Part shown: positions 27,584 to 36,497 of the stretch, in pieces
How the letters are laid out: each line of letters begins with the position of its first letter
Numbering within the stretch: position 1 is the first letter of the stretch
Assembly: GCF_000949475.1 (NCBI RefSeq)
Contig: NZ_JRHC01000005.1
Location: forward strand, 248,001-312,000
DNA: 64,000 nucleotides
Source: Draconibacterium sediminis
GTDB taxonomy: Bacteria; Bacteroidota; Bacteroidia; Bacteroidales; Prolixibacteraceae
Direction: 5' to 3'
Notes under the pieces: model-generated
The model's database searches: none
What the model saw: the letters and a program-made list of their open reading frames with translations, nothing else
What the model was told of the DNA's origin: nothing
Made by a program: the position numbers and the translations under genes

Positions 27584-27693
27584 GGATTTTTATTGAATAG
27601 CTAAGCTATATATTTTTTTGTTTGCCGGCTTTAGTTAACAACTCATTAACAAATAATTGAATTCAGTTAACAGCGAAACTAGCCAAGCATCAA

Positions 27694-27701
27694 TACATTT
27701 G
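27694..27701 (+). promoter_or_regulatory. Putative -7 box for the DUF1573 gene
   Basis: TACATTTG matches TAnnTTTG, 42 nt before the start codon. No convincing -33 box was found. Confidence 0.4.
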
Positions 27702-27742
27702 TTTTATAGATTTCAAGAAAAGACAAATTTAATCAATAAATT

Positions 27743-28840
27743 ATGAAAAGCATTTTACAACTATTAGCAGTTTTTGCACTGGTGATTGCTGTTAATACAG
27801 CGATGGGCCAGGGACAAGCAAAAATTGTTTTTGACAAAGAGGCATACGATTTTGGTTCGTTTAAAGAGTCAGATGGTGTGCAAAAAACAACTTTTAAGTT
27901 TACAAACAAGGGCGACGCGCCACTGGTGCTGTCAAATGTTCGTGCATCGTGTGGTTGTACAACTCCAAAATGGACGCGTGAACCTGTTGCACCTGGTGGA
28001 AGTGGAAGTATCGATGTTAGTTATGATCCTAAAAACCGTCCGGGGTCATTCAACAAATCGGTAACTGTTAGCTCAAATGCCGAGAACCGTACGGTTATTT
28101 TAAGAATTAACGGCAAAGTTGAGCCACGCGAAAAAACACTGGCAGAGCAATATCCAAGAAAAATTGGAGATCTTAGGGTAAAATCAAACTACCTATCGTA
28201 TGCAAAAATTACAAAAGGAGAAAAAGTAACCAAAGAACTGGAATTGGTAAACGATACCGATAAACCGGTTGAAGTAGGTTTCCGTACCGTTCCAAAGCAC
28301 CTTGAGGCCAAAGTTGAACCGGCAACTATTCCGGCAAACGGAAGGGGTAATTTGATTGTTACCTACGATTCGGATGCTGCCGACACTTATGGATTTGCAT
28401 CGCACCGAATTTACTTGTCGTTAAACGGAAGTAACGACTACAAAAATTCAGTGGGAGTGAGTGCAACAATCGAAGAAGATTTCTCGCACCTTTCAGCAGA
28501 AGAGTTGGCAAAAGCTCCTGTGGCTGATTTCAACGAAACATCATACGATTTTGGCGAAATGAATCAGGGCGACAAAAAGGAACATACTTTTACTTTAACC
28601 AATAATGGTAAAACCGATTTGATCATCAGAAGAGTTCGTTCGTCGTGCGGATGTACTGCTGTAGCTCCATCGAAAAGTGTAATCGCAGCCGGCGAAACAG
28701 CGCCAATTAAAGTTACTTTCGACTCGCGCGGAAAACGTGGCCGTCAAAGTAAATCGATCACGGTTATTACCAACGATCCAAAAACACCAACTTCAACACT
28801 GCGCATTTCAAGCCAGATTGTTGTACCTAATGCAGGCTAA
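27743..28840 (+). CDS. Secreted protein with two DUF1573 domains
   Basis: A 365-residue protein with a signal peptide (MKSILQLLAVFALVIAVNTAMG). Two DUF1573 (MSP/Ig-like beta-sandwich) domains lie near 27-120 and 255-360. Each carries the hallmark YDFG at its start and a CGCT motif (SCGCTTPKW and SCGCTAVAPS), with a more divergent middle domain between them. DUF1573 proteins are abundant in Bacteroidota and their molecular role is unknown; export and the Ig-like fold suggest periplasmic or surface adhesion or assembly. It is monocistronic, between a -7 box and a strong terminator. Confidence 0.9.
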   Translation: MKSILQLLAVFALVIAVNTAMGQGQAKIVFDKEAYDFGSFKESDGVQKTTFKFTNKGDAPLVLSNVRASCGCTTPKWTREPVAPGGSGSIDVSYDPKNRPGSFNKSVTVSSNAENRTVILRINGKVEPREKTLAEQYPRKIGDLRVKSNYLSYAKITKGEKVTKELELVNDTDKPVEVGFRTVPKHLEAKVEPATIPANGRGNLIVTYDSDAADTYGFASHRIYLSLNGSNDYKNSVGVSATIEEDFSHLSAEELAKAPVADFNETSYDFGEMNQGDKKEHTFTLTNNGKTDLIIRRVRSSCGCTAVAPSKSVIAAGETAPIKVTFDSRGKRGRQSKSITVITNDPKTPTSTLRISSQIVVPNAG

Positions 28841-28862
28841 GTTTATTTAAAGTCAATATTTC

Positions 28863-28903
28863 AGAAGGTGTTGCAGGCGAAACTTGCAGCACCTTCTCTT
28901 TTG
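28863..28903 (+). terminator. Intrinsic terminator of the DUF1573 gene
   Basis: Stem AGAAGGTGTTGCA / TGCAGCACCTTCT (one wobble) with a 9-nt loop and CTTTT tail. Confidence 0.85.
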
Positions 28904-28914
28904 CTGTACTTTTG
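28884..28914 (+). promoter_or_regulatory. Putative meaB promoter overlapping the upstream terminator
   Basis: TTG (28884-28886), a 20-nt spacer and TACTTTTG (TAnnTTTG, 28907-28914), ending 19 nt before the meaB start. The -33 part lies inside the terminator hairpin. Confidence 0.45.
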
Positions 28915-28933
28915 AACGATAAATTTTATTCGG

Positions 28934-30046
28934 ATGTCAGAAAAGGATAAACACCATATAGAAAACGACCCACAGTACAAAGGGTTGATAGTTAATGCAG
29001 GAGTGGAAAAACCGGATATGGTTAACAACGATTCGGTTCAGCGTTTTTTGAAAAAGAATAGAAAATTACTGTCGGTTGACGAGTATGTTGACGGCATTTT
29101 AAAAGGCGATATCACACTGCTTAGTAAAGCTGTAACTTTGGTCGAGAGCTCAAAATCAGCACATCAGCAACTGGCCCAGCAAATTATACAAAAGTGTTTG
29201 CCACACAGTGGTAATTCGGTTCGAATTGGAATAACCGGAGTGCCGGGGGTTGGGAAAAGTACCTTTATTGAAGCACTCGGAAAATATCTAACGAACAAAG
29301 GCGAAAAACTGGCTGTGTTGGCCATCGATCCGAGCAGTGAACGTACCAAAGGAAGTATTTTGGGCGACAAAACGCGCATGGAAGAATTGGCCAGCGATAG
29401 GAATGCTTACATACGTCCCAGTCCATCGGCAGGATCGCTGGGAGGTGTTGCGCGAAAAACCCGCGAAACCATTATTTTATGCGAAGCTGCCGGTTACAAC
29501 AATATTTTTATTGAAACAGTTGGGGTAGGGCAAAGCGAAACCGCAGTACATTCCATGACCGATTTCTTTTTGTTGCTAATGTTGGCCGGAGCGGGCGACG
29601 AACTCCAGGGAATAAAACGTGGAATTATGGAAATGGCCGACCTGATTACCATTAACAAAGCTGATGGCAGCAACATTGAAAAAGCAGAAATGGCAAAAGT
29701 ACAATACCGAAATGCTATTCATCTTTTTCCGGCCAAAGATTCGGGGTGGGCTGCCAACGTAGTTACCTGTTCGGCCTATAAAAAAACCGGAATTGAGACC
29801 ATTTGGGAGCAGATTGAAAACTACCGGAAACAAACGGTTGATAACGGATATTTCTACCAAAAACGAAACGAACAAGCCACCTACTGGATGTACGAAACCA
29901 TCGAAGAGCAATTGAAACGAAACTTTTACGATCATCCCGAGATTAAAACGAAATTGAAAATGCTCGAAAATTATGTACTTACCGATCAGATGAGTTCGTT
30001 TGTTGCAGCCACCGAGTTATTGAATACGTATTCAAAATTAAAATAA
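28934..30046 (+). CDS. meaB: Methylmalonyl-CoA mutase-associated GTPase MeaB
   Basis: A 370-residue G3E-family GTPase (ArgK/MeaB) that protects and reloads cobalamin-dependent methylmalonyl-CoA mutase. Visible features: Walker A GVPGVGKS at about 102-109, the following LGKYLTNKGEKLAVLAIDPSS switch region, ETVGVGQSE (G3-like), and TINKADGSN (NKxD). The mutase subunits are not in the window, so the link to propionate metabolism is family knowledge. Transcription is probably monocistronic; a weak hairpin with an interrupted GCAAAA/TTTTGC stem follows at about 30085-30130. Confidence 0.95.
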   Translation: MSEKDKHHIENDPQYKGLIVNAGVEKPDMVNNDSVQRFLKKNRKLLSVDEYVDGILKGDITLLSKAVTLVESSKSAHQQLAQQIIQKCLPHSGNSVRIGITGVPGVGKSTFIEALGKYLTNKGEKLAVLAIDPSSERTKGSILGDKTRMEELASDRNAYIRPSPSAGSLGGVARKTRETIILCEAAGYNNIFIETVGVGQSETAVHSMTDFFLLLMLAGAGDELQGIKRGIMEMADLITINKADGSNIEKAEMAKVQYRNAIHLFPAKDSGWAANVVTCSAYKKTGIETIWEQIENYRKQTVDNGYFYQKRNEQATYWMYETIEEQLKRNFYDHPEIKTKLKMLENYVLTDQMSSFVAATELLNTYSKLK

Positions 30047-30182
30047 ACGGAGCTGTTAATATCTTAAATAGTTGGCAACGGTAATAAAGCAGGCAAAAAA
30101 TGGAATTATTCTATCCTTTTGCTTGCTTTGTTTTATGAGATCTTTCATGTAGTTAACACTTTCAAATCCATCTTAAAAGAAG

Positions 30183-30190
30183 TAAATTTG
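30183..30190 (+). promoter_or_regulatory. Putative -7 box for lpdA
   Basis: TAAATTTG matches TAnnTTTG, 65 nt before the start codon, with a TTTC at about the right distance upstream as a weak -33 box. Confidence 0.45.
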
Positions 30191-30255
30191 TTAAAACCTT
30201 TCTGTAGGTAAGGTGTTACTTACATAAATCAAATATCAATAAATTTCAAAATACA

Positions 30256-31647
30256 ATGAATTACGATGTAATAGTGATAGGTAGCGGACCAGGAGGATAC
30301 GTAGCAGCAATTCGTGCGTCGCAGCTCGGATTAAAAGTTGCCGTGGTTGAAAAAGAAAACCTGGGCGGAATTTGTTTAAACTGGGGATGTATTCCTACAA
30401 AGTCGTTGCTAAAAAGTGCACAGGCTTTTGAGTATGCTATCCACGCTGCCGATTATGGTGTAGCCATTGAAGGAGAAGTGAAACCCGATTTTGGTGCAAT
30501 GGTAAAGCGTAGCCGCGATGTTGCCGACGGAATGAGCAAGGGAATTCAGTTCTTGTTTAAGAAAAATAAAGTAGAATCGATTTTTGGCTGGGGAAAATTA
30601 GCCGGAAAAAATACCGTTGAAGTTACCGACGACAAAGGCAAAAAATCGTCGTACACCGCTAAACACATTATTCTGGCAACAGGCGCCCGCTCGCGCGAAT
30701 TGCCAAATCTGCCACAAGACGGTGAAAAGATTATCGGTTACCGCAAAGCGCTTACACTCGATAAGCAGCCTGATAGTATGGTTGTTGTTGGATCAGGTGC
30801 TATTGGCAGCGAGTTTGCCTATTTCTACCACACTATCGGAACCAAAGTAACACTGGTTGAGTTTATGCCAACACTGGTGCCTAACGAAGATGCCGATGTT
30901 GCCAAACAGCTGGAACGCAATTTCAAAAAATCGAAAATGAAAGTGATGACCGGTTCGTCGGTTGAGAGCGTGGATACTTCGGGCGATAAGTGCAAAGTAA
31001 CCATTAAAACCAAAAAAGGCGAAGAAGTGGTTGAAGCTGACATTGTTCTTTCGGCAGTTGGTATTGCTCCAAATACTGAAAATATTGGATTGGAAGAAAT
31101 AGGTGTTGAAACCGATAATGGCCGTGTGAAGGTTGACGAATACTACAAAACCAACGTTGACGGGGTATACGCCATTGGCGATATTGTTGCCGGACCGGCG
31201 TTGGCTCACGTTGCTTCGGCCGAAGGTATTACCTGTGTTGAAAAAATTGCAGGATTAAATCCTGAGCCAATAGATTACGGAAATATTCCGGGATGTACGT
31301 ATACCAGCCCTGAGGTTTCTTCGGTTGGATTAACCGAGGCAAAAGCTAAAGAAGCGGGTTACGAAATTAAAGTGGGTAAATTCCCTTACTCTGCCAGTGG
31401 AAAAGCAAGTGCTGCCGGACAAAAAGATGGTTTTGTTAAATTGATTTTCGATGCGAAGTACGGCGAGTTACTTGGTGCACATATGATCGGTGGAAATGTT
31501 ACCGAAATGATAGCCGAAATGGTAGTTGCCAAGAAGCTTGAGATCACCGGACACGAGTTGATTAAAACCATTCATCCGCACCCAACAATGAGCGAGGCAG
31601 TGATGGAAGCCGCAGCTGCTGCTTACGACGAGGTGATACATATTTAA
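30256..31647 (+). CDS. lpdA: Dihydrolipoyl dehydrogenase (E3)
   Basis: A 463-residue FAD flavoprotein that reoxidises lipoyl groups of 2-oxoacid dehydrogenases or the glycine cleavage system. Motifs: N-terminal FAD Rossmann GSGPGGYVAAIRA, redox-active disulfide GGICLNWGC (Cys40/Cys45), NAD-binding VVGSGAIGSEFAYFY, second FAD motif VYAIGDIV, and the C-terminal TIHPHPTMSE containing the catalytic His (about 440). No E1 or E2 gene is adjacent, so which complex it serves cannot be told. Confidence 0.96.
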   Translation: MNYDVIVIGSGPGGYVAAIRASQLGLKVAVVEKENLGGICLNWGCIPTKSLLKSAQAFEYAIHAADYGVAIEGEVKPDFGAMVKRSRDVADGMSKGIQFLFKKNKVESIFGWGKLAGKNTVEVTDDKGKKSSYTAKHIILATGARSRELPNLPQDGEKIIGYRKALTLDKQPDSMVVVGSGAIGSEFAYFYHTIGTKVTLVEFMPTLVPNEDADVAKQLERNFKKSKMKVMTGSSVESVDTSGDKCKVTIKTKKGEEVVEADIVLSAVGIAPNTENIGLEEIGVETDNGRVKVDEYYKTNVDGVYAIGDIVAGPALAHVASAEGITCVEKIAGLNPEPIDYGNIPGCTYTSPEVSSVGLTEAKAKEAGYEIKVGKFPYSASGKASAAGQKDGFVKLIFDAKYGELLGAHMIGGNVTEMIAEMVVAKKLEITGHELIKTIHPHPTMSEAVMEAAAAAYDEVIHI

Positions 31648-31674
31648 AAAATAGAAAAACTATAAAATAAAGAG

Positions 31675-31701
31675 CCCGAGGTATTTAACTTCGGGTTTTT
31701 T
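31675..31701 (+). terminator. Intrinsic terminator of lpdA
   Basis: CCCGAGG / CTTCGGG stem (one wobble) with a TATTTAA-like loop and six Ts. Confidence 0.8.
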
Positions 31702-31774
31702 GTACAATAAGTGTCGAATAAATGACGAAATTGTTCCAAAAAACCATAAAAAGCTGAAAATCAATCGTGAAGTT

Positions 31775-31803
31775 TTTGTATTTCAGAATTAGTTTTAAAT
31801 TTG
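31775..31803 (+). promoter_or_regulatory. Putative promoter of the FadL-like porin gene
   Basis: TTTG (31775-31778), a 17-nt spacer, then TAAATTTG (31796-31803), which matches TAnnTTTG. The start codon is 90 nt downstream. Confidence 0.55.
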
Positions 31804-31893
31804 CCGCTCAGGCATCAACTACAGTAACCGTAAATTTCTCGGAATACTATTGTTAAATAAAGGGAAAAATTCTTTAATAAAAACTTGAAATAA

Positions 31894-33534
31894 ATGAAAA
31901 AACTGACATTGCTAGTGGCATTTTCTATGCTGCTTCAGCTTGCTTTTGCAGGAGGTTTATTAACTAACTACAACCAAAGTGCGCAATACATTCGTATGTT
32001 GTCGCGAAATGCAGCTTTAGAAATTGATGCTGTTTTCTATAACCCCGCAGGACTGGTAAAAATGGAAGATGGCTGGTATTTTGCTTTTTACAGCCAAACA
32101 ATTTTTCAGACCCGCGATATCGATACTCAGTTTCCTACATTAAATTCAGGACATTACGAAGGAGAAACTACAATTCCTGTTTTTCCTGATGTTTATGCTG
32201 TTTACAAAAAAAATAACTGGGCCTTTTCATTAGGAATTGGTCCGGTAGGTGGTGGTGGAACAGCCGAGTTTCCATCGGGTATTCCAACACTTGAAGTACC
32301 TTTTTCACTGATTCCAGGTCAATTGGCCGCGCTGGGACAGGTCGACCCTGCACTGGCAGTAAACAGTTACGATCTGGAAATGGCTTTGGAGGCTTCTTCA
32401 ACATTTTGGGGAATTCAGGTAGGGGCATCTTATGCGCCTCATGATAAATTCTCGTTTTATGGAGGTTTGCGTATAGTGCCGTCAACAAACAAGTACGAAG
32501 GAGCAATCCGTAATATTCAGCTAAATGGAGTGAATGCGGCTGCCTGGTTAAACGGAGCATCTACACAGGTAAGCACAATGGCAGCAAATTTAAACGCTTT
32601 GGCAAATGTGCCGGAAGCATTAGCGCCAATACTTCCTGTTGCAGGTAATTATACATTAGCTCAATTGGTAGGTGCAGGACAAATGGATGCTGTACAGCAG
32701 GGACAAATTGAGGCCGGTTTGCAATTAATGGGACTTTCACCGGAACAAATTTCGGCTATGAATCTGAACCAGATAAATGGTGCATATGTACAAGCAGCAC
32801 CGGCTTTTGCGTCAACCGCACAAACATTAAGTGGTACTGCGCAAACTCTTACCGGAACAGCTTCGCAACTGGGTGATAAAGAAGTAAAAACCAAACAAAA
32901 AGGAATGGGTTTTACCCCGATTATTGGTTTTAACATTTCGCCAACCGATGACTGGACATTTGCCGTAAAATACGAGTTTGAAACCAAGTTGACTTTGGAA
33001 AACGAAACCGACGTTGACGATATGGGCTTATTTCCTGATGGAGCTGAATCATCGAATGATATTCCCGCAATTTTGGCAGGGGGTGTAGGTTATCGTGGTT
33101 TGGGTTGGCTGGAAGCACAACTTTCATTCAATATGTATTTCGATAGAGATGTTAATTACGGTAACAATATTCGTTATTCTACTTTAGGACAGAAGGTACA
33201 CCGCGATATTAAAGGTAACTACACCGAGCTGGCGCTGGGTTTGCAGTTTAATGTAGCCGATAATTTTGCATTTAGTGTTGGTGGTTTGCGCTCGAAAAAT
33301 GGTGTAACACCTCAGTACCAAAGCGATTTTAGTTACAGCAACTCATCGCATACCTTGGGCGGCGGAATTATGTGGAACATTACCGATAAACTAACTTTCG
33401 ACGCCGGTGTTTCTAATACTTTCTACCAGGATGATACCGTAACGTTTACACATCCAGGTATCGGAAGCTATGATGAAACTTATGCAAAAACTACCATTAG
33501 TTTGTCGGCAGGTATTTCATACAGCATTTTTTAA
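31894..33534 (+). CDS. OmpP1/FadL/TodX-family outer-membrane transporter with a large insert
   Basis: A 546-residue porin for hydrophobic compounds. After a signal peptide (MKKLTLLVAFSMLLQLAFAGG) comes the FadL-type opening NYNQSAQYIRMLSRNAALEIDA followed by FYNPAGLVKM, the N-terminal hatch and NPAG signature of the family. Residues about 208-330 form an Ala/Gln/Leu-rich, apparently helical insert (WLNGASTQVSTMAANLNALA, SPEQISAMNLNQING, LSGTAQTLTGTASQLG) not present in E. coli FadL, making it roughly 100 residues longer. The barrel resumes with KGMGFTPIIGFNISPTDDW and ends in SAGISYSIF. Substrate unknown. Confidence 0.88.
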   Translation: MKKLTLLVAFSMLLQLAFAGGLLTNYNQSAQYIRMLSRNAALEIDAVFYNPAGLVKMEDGWYFAFYSQTIFQTRDIDTQFPTLNSGHYEGETTIPVFPDVYAVYKKNNWAFSLGIGPVGGGGTAEFPSGIPTLEVPFSLIPGQLAALGQVDPALAVNSYDLEMALEASSTFWGIQVGASYAPHDKFSFYGGLRIVPSTNKYEGAIRNIQLNGVNAAAWLNGASTQVSTMAANLNALANVPEALAPILPVAGNYTLAQLVGAGQMDAVQQGQIEAGLQLMGLSPEQISAMNLNQINGAYVQAAPAFASTAQTLSGTAQTLTGTASQLGDKEVKTKQKGMGFTPIIGFNISPTDDWTFAVKYEFETKLTLENETDVDDMGLFPDGAESSNDIPAILAGGVGYRGLGWLEAQLSFNMYFDRDVNYGNNIRYSTLGQKVHRDIKGNYTELALGLQFNVADNFAFSVGGLRSKNGVTPQYQSDFSYSNSSHTLGGGIMWNITDKLTFDAGVSNTFYQDDTVTFTHPGIGSYDETYAKTTISLSAGISYSIF

Positions 33535-33558
33535 ACCAAGAACGATATAACGCAAAAG

Positions 33559-33588
33559 CGGGGAGCATTTTATGTTCCCCGTTTTTTT
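33559..33588 (+). terminator. Intrinsic terminator of the FadL-like gene
   Basis: CGGGGAGCAT / ATGTTCCCCG stem (one wobble) with a TTT loop and a seven-T tail. Confidence 0.88.
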
Positions 33589-33813
33589 ATGCTATTCTTT
33601 ATACCCAAATACAAATTTTGAAAAAGCATGGAAAATGATCAATATTCAATAACGAATATCCAATGTAGAACAACGTCAAACGCATCAATCTGTAGCTGAT
33701 TTCGATATTTTTTGAATAGTGATAATGAAGAATGTAAGAGGTTGGGAAAAGGATGTGTATACAAGGGTCCTTAGTTGGGCAGCTTAGCAAGGAAAGTTAT
33801 AATCCAGGTCAAG
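33589..33813. other. Intergenic stretch without a recognised gene
   Basis: Lies between convergent transcription units (FadL-like on +, NigD-like on -), bounded by a terminator on each side. It contains a weak word-repeat around 33640-33665 and chance short frames. I see nothing else. Confidence 0.5.
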
Positions 33814-33849
33814 CAAAAAAAAAAGGGCTGGTTTAACAACCAACCCTTT
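33814..33849 (-). terminator. Intrinsic terminator of the NigD-like lipoprotein gene
   Basis: On the - strand, AAAGGGTTGGTT pairs with AACCAGCCCTTT around a short loop, followed by a run of Ts, 36 nt past the stop. Confidence 0.8.
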
Positions 33850-33884
33850 GGAGAACTAACTAAGCAGCAAAATTAGTGGAATAC

Positions 33885-34538
33885 CTAATCTAGCTGAAAT
33901 ATTTTGTTGTACACTTCGTCGCCGATAAGTTTGGCGGTAAGTACAAATTCGGTTTTTCCTTCGGCTTTTAAATCCGACAAGTCGAAACGAAACTCGCGGG
34001 TGAACCAGGCTTCGCACAAATCGCCGTTGGCATTGTGCCTGATCTCAAAAGTAGGAACCGTTGAGCTGCTGGCTGTCCATGGATGCATCCGCGCCAAATC
34101 AATGGTGTGATCCACACAACCTCCGCTGTAAGATAGTTTAAAATACAGGCAATCGCCATCCATGTAGGCTTCGTGCAAATGCACAGGGTCGCGGGCCAGA
34201 CTGTCGTAATTCTCAAAATAAAGGTCAACATAAGGCGAGCACGACAATTCTTCGGCGTAGGTAACCTCGCAAGGCACGCCCTGGTCGCAGCTTATATAAA
34301 CGTTATTAAGTTCGGTGTAAGAAATCAGCACACGTTGTCCCTGCGAAAAAGTAAAATCATCGGGGTAGTACAAGGGCTGAACTTTGCGGCCGTTATCGAG
34401 CTCAATGATAAAACCACAATCGCCGGCACCGGCATAATCAATTACGGTACCTTTTGCGTCAAACGACATCAGTTCATCATCCTGGCAACTGGTAAATACA
34501 ATAAGAAATACAGATAGTATTCCGATTAATCGTTTCAT
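33885..34538 (-). CDS. NigD-like lipoprotein
   Basis: A 217-residue lipoprotein (signal MKRLIGILSVFLIVFTSC, Cys18). The N-terminal part (about 28-85, SFDAKGTVIDYAGAGDCGFI, then ELDNGRKVQPLYYP and GQRVLISYTEL) looks like the OB-fold of NigD-type proteins. The C-terminal half is a beta-sandwich-like region (YFKLSYSGGCVDHTIDLA, FRFDLSDLKAEGKTEFVL). Cysteines at about 42, 103, 109, 116, 148, 155 and 174 may form disulfides after export. Molecular function is unknown. It lies 48 nt downstream of the serpin gene, so it may be cotranscribed with it. Confidence 0.65.
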   Translation of the reverse strand: MKRLIGILSVFLIVFTSCQDDELMSFDAKGTVIDYAGAGDCGFIIELDNGRKVQPLYYPDDFTFSQGQRVLISYTELNNVYISCDQGVPCEVTYAEELSCSPYVDLYFENYDSLARDPVHLHEAYMDGDCLYFKLSYSGGCVDHTIDLARMHPWTASSSTVPTFEIRHNANGDLCEAWFTREFRFDLSDLKAEGKTEFVLTAKLIGDEVYNKIFQLD

Positions 34539-34586
34539 GGCTTTTTAATTTTATGTATAACGCAGGTCGTTTGCGTTTATTTCACT

Positions 34587-35819
34587 TTATTCTTCACTTT
34601 TAGGGTTTTTAACAGTTCCCATAAATAGGATGGCATCCGAGTCTTTTTCGGTAATAGCATATAAAAACGGACGGTTTACATTAAACTGCATATTGTTTGG
34701 TCCTACAGAGGTTACAACAACTGCTACAACAGTTACCGCAGCAGCTTCGGTGCCTTTTTCATTTACGTCTATAAAGGTTTTATGTTTTACGTAATCAATT
34801 TTAAGACCTCCACCTTTGTTGATTCCTGTAAAATCGGCACCATCACCAAACGCAACTCCCATGCCCATATCGGAGAGTACATCGTTTAACATTATCTCGT
34901 ATTTGTATTTAAGGCGCGGCAATTTTAAGTCGATATTAACTGTGTCACTAAAACTTTCCATCCAGCTTTTCCAGCTATTAACGCCCAGTTCATTTACGAT
35001 ATCTTCAAGCGAATTTTCTTCGTGCGGAAGAAAAACGAACATATTGTAGTTGCCGGCACCATAAGCCAGTTTTACAGCCCGAAATACATTATTAGAATAG
35101 TATGGCAGTGATTCGGTTTTTTTCATGGTAGGTACTTGTACCGTCGAGCCGTTTTGCAGATAAAAAGGCAGTTCTTCGGTGGCGTCTTCGTCAAATTCGG
35201 ACTGCCATATTCCTTTAAAATAAATGGCATTCAGTAGAAACATAACATGATCGCCGCTGATGTTATCGATTATCTTATCAATTTTATCATGGGTTTTATC
35301 AGCCACCCAATCATTAATGGTATTCAGTGCCTGCGACGAACCAAAATCAAGAGCTTCAACTTCAGCCTCGTAATAATTTTGGTTAGTGGCAACAAAGTCT
35401 TCTTCAACCGGAAATCCTTCGCGATAATATATTGCATTGGCAATTTCGAGTATAACTTTCGGGTCGAGCGATTTTAATGCAGCCACAAGCGATGCATACG
35501 ATTCATTAATATCTTCGGGCGTTAATCCGTAAACTTTCAATGTCTCTTCCATGGCTGTTTTGGTTTCGCCGTTGGCTCCGTTGTAGGTCATGGCCAGTGC
35601 CAAACTTACGCTTAATGGCGATACCATAATATTATCGGATTCTTCTTCGCCGGCATAAATTTTCTGAAAAAGTTCCAGCCCGAATTCGTTTTCCGCTTCA
35701 ATTAACTCAACCGATTTTTCATCGAGAGTAATTGTTTTTGGAACTGTTATATCATCCTGATTACACGAACCGGCAATCAAAAGAAACAAAACTAAAAGTA
35801 TCGGAAATGAAGTTCTCAT
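34587..35819 (-). CDS. Serpin family protease inhibitor lipoprotein
   Basis: A 410-residue serpin with a lipoprotein signal (LFLLIAGSC, Cys19), so it is probably displayed on the cell surface. Serpin hallmarks: NIMVSPLSVSLALAMTYNGA, NAIYFKGIWQSEFD, the hinge DVNEKGTEAAAVTV, and the C-terminal FNVNRPFLYAI. Aligning the hinge with alpha-1-antitrypsin places P17 at Glu354, P1 at Thr370 and P1' at Ser371. The small hinge residues are those of an inhibitory serpin, and a small P1 with Val at P2-P4 suggests elastase-like or similar target proteases. Gut and marine Bacteroidota use such inhibitors against host or competitor proteases (family knowledge). The NigD-like gene follows downstream. Confidence 0.95.
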   Translation of the reverse strand: MRTSFPILLVLFLLIAGSCNQDDITVPKTITLDEKSVELIEAENEFGLELFQKIYAGEEESDNIMVSPLSVSLALAMTYNGANGETKTAMEETLKVYGLTPEDINESYASLVAALKSLDPKVILEIANAIYYREGFPVEEDFVATNQNYYEAEVEALDFGSSQALNTINDWVADKTHDKIDKIIDNISGDHVMFLLNAIYFKGIWQSEFDEDATEELPFYLQNGSTVQVPTMKKTESLPYYSNNVFRAVKLAYGAGNYNMFVFLPHEENSLEDIVNELGVNSWKSWMESFSDTVNIDLKLPRLKYKYEIMLNDVLSDMGMGVAFGDGADFTGINKGGGLKIDYVKHKTFIDVNEKGTEAAAVTVVAVVVTSVGPNNMQFNVNRPFLYAITEKDSDAILFMGTVKNPKSEE

Positions 35820-36015
35820 AATAAAGGTTTAACAAATTTACATTATAGATGTGTTTAGGCAAGTTAAGGTTGCGTAACAAATGTTAAATCAGTGAGACTC
35901 TAATTTCAGAATCCGTCAGCAGACGGAGAACTGAAATTATACAGTCGAACTGATCCCGATGCGCAGCCATCGGGAGACCTGGTTTACTCTTCATTGGGTA
36001 GTTCATTGCCGTTTT
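35820..36015. other. Intergenic region with two imperfect hairpins
   Basis: Contains TAATTTCAG..CCGTC / GACGG..CTGAAATTA around 35900-35940 and CCCGATG / CATCGGG around 35956-35974. Both resemble the short palindromes of the tandem repeat that follows. No gene is visible. Confidence 0.5.
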
Positions 36016-36303
36016 TCTTGCCGACGCGTGTAGAGCGGCATTCTGCTATCTTTTTTATTACTCGACAGCTTTCGGGATAAAAACTGACCGCTAATTTTCA
36101 TTCCGACGGCCGTCGAGATGAAATTCAATGATTTTTTTTCATGTCGACGTGTGTCGAGCAGCATTCTGATGATTTTTTAATTACTCAACAGCTGTCAGGA
36201 TAAAAACTGACCGCTGATTTTCATTCCGACAGCCGTCGAGATGAAATTCTATAGTTTATTTTCATTCCGACACGTGTCGGGGAGCATTTTTATGATTTTT
36301 TTC
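36016..36303. repeat. Tandem repeat of about 122 bp (2.3 copies) with CCGAC-type palindromes
   Basis: Units begin at about 36016, 36138 and 36261; the third is truncated. Shared segments include CAGCTxTCxGGATAAAAACT, GACCGCTxATTTTCATTCCG and CCGTCGAGATGAAATTC. Each unit contains two short palindromic positions whose sequence varies while symmetry is mostly kept: GTCGACGTGTGTCGAG, CCGACGGCCGTCG and CCGACAGCCGTCG, and in the last unit the perfect 14-mer CCGACACGTGTCGG. It lies between the serpin (-) and sigma factor (+) genes, in a shared upstream region. Confidence 0.75.
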
Positions 36304-36497
36304 GTCCATTCCGCCTAGTGCGAAAATAAATAGCAACAAAATTAATGGCTTGCATAAAGAATTTCCAACTCAACGCAACCTTTTTAACAAAGCACACATC
36401 TAACCAGTGATTTTAGCTTGAGAGAACTGACAGTTACAGCAGATGCCAAAAGAAAGATGAAAGCCAATTCGTTTTTATCAGTACTTTTGGGTGTTAT

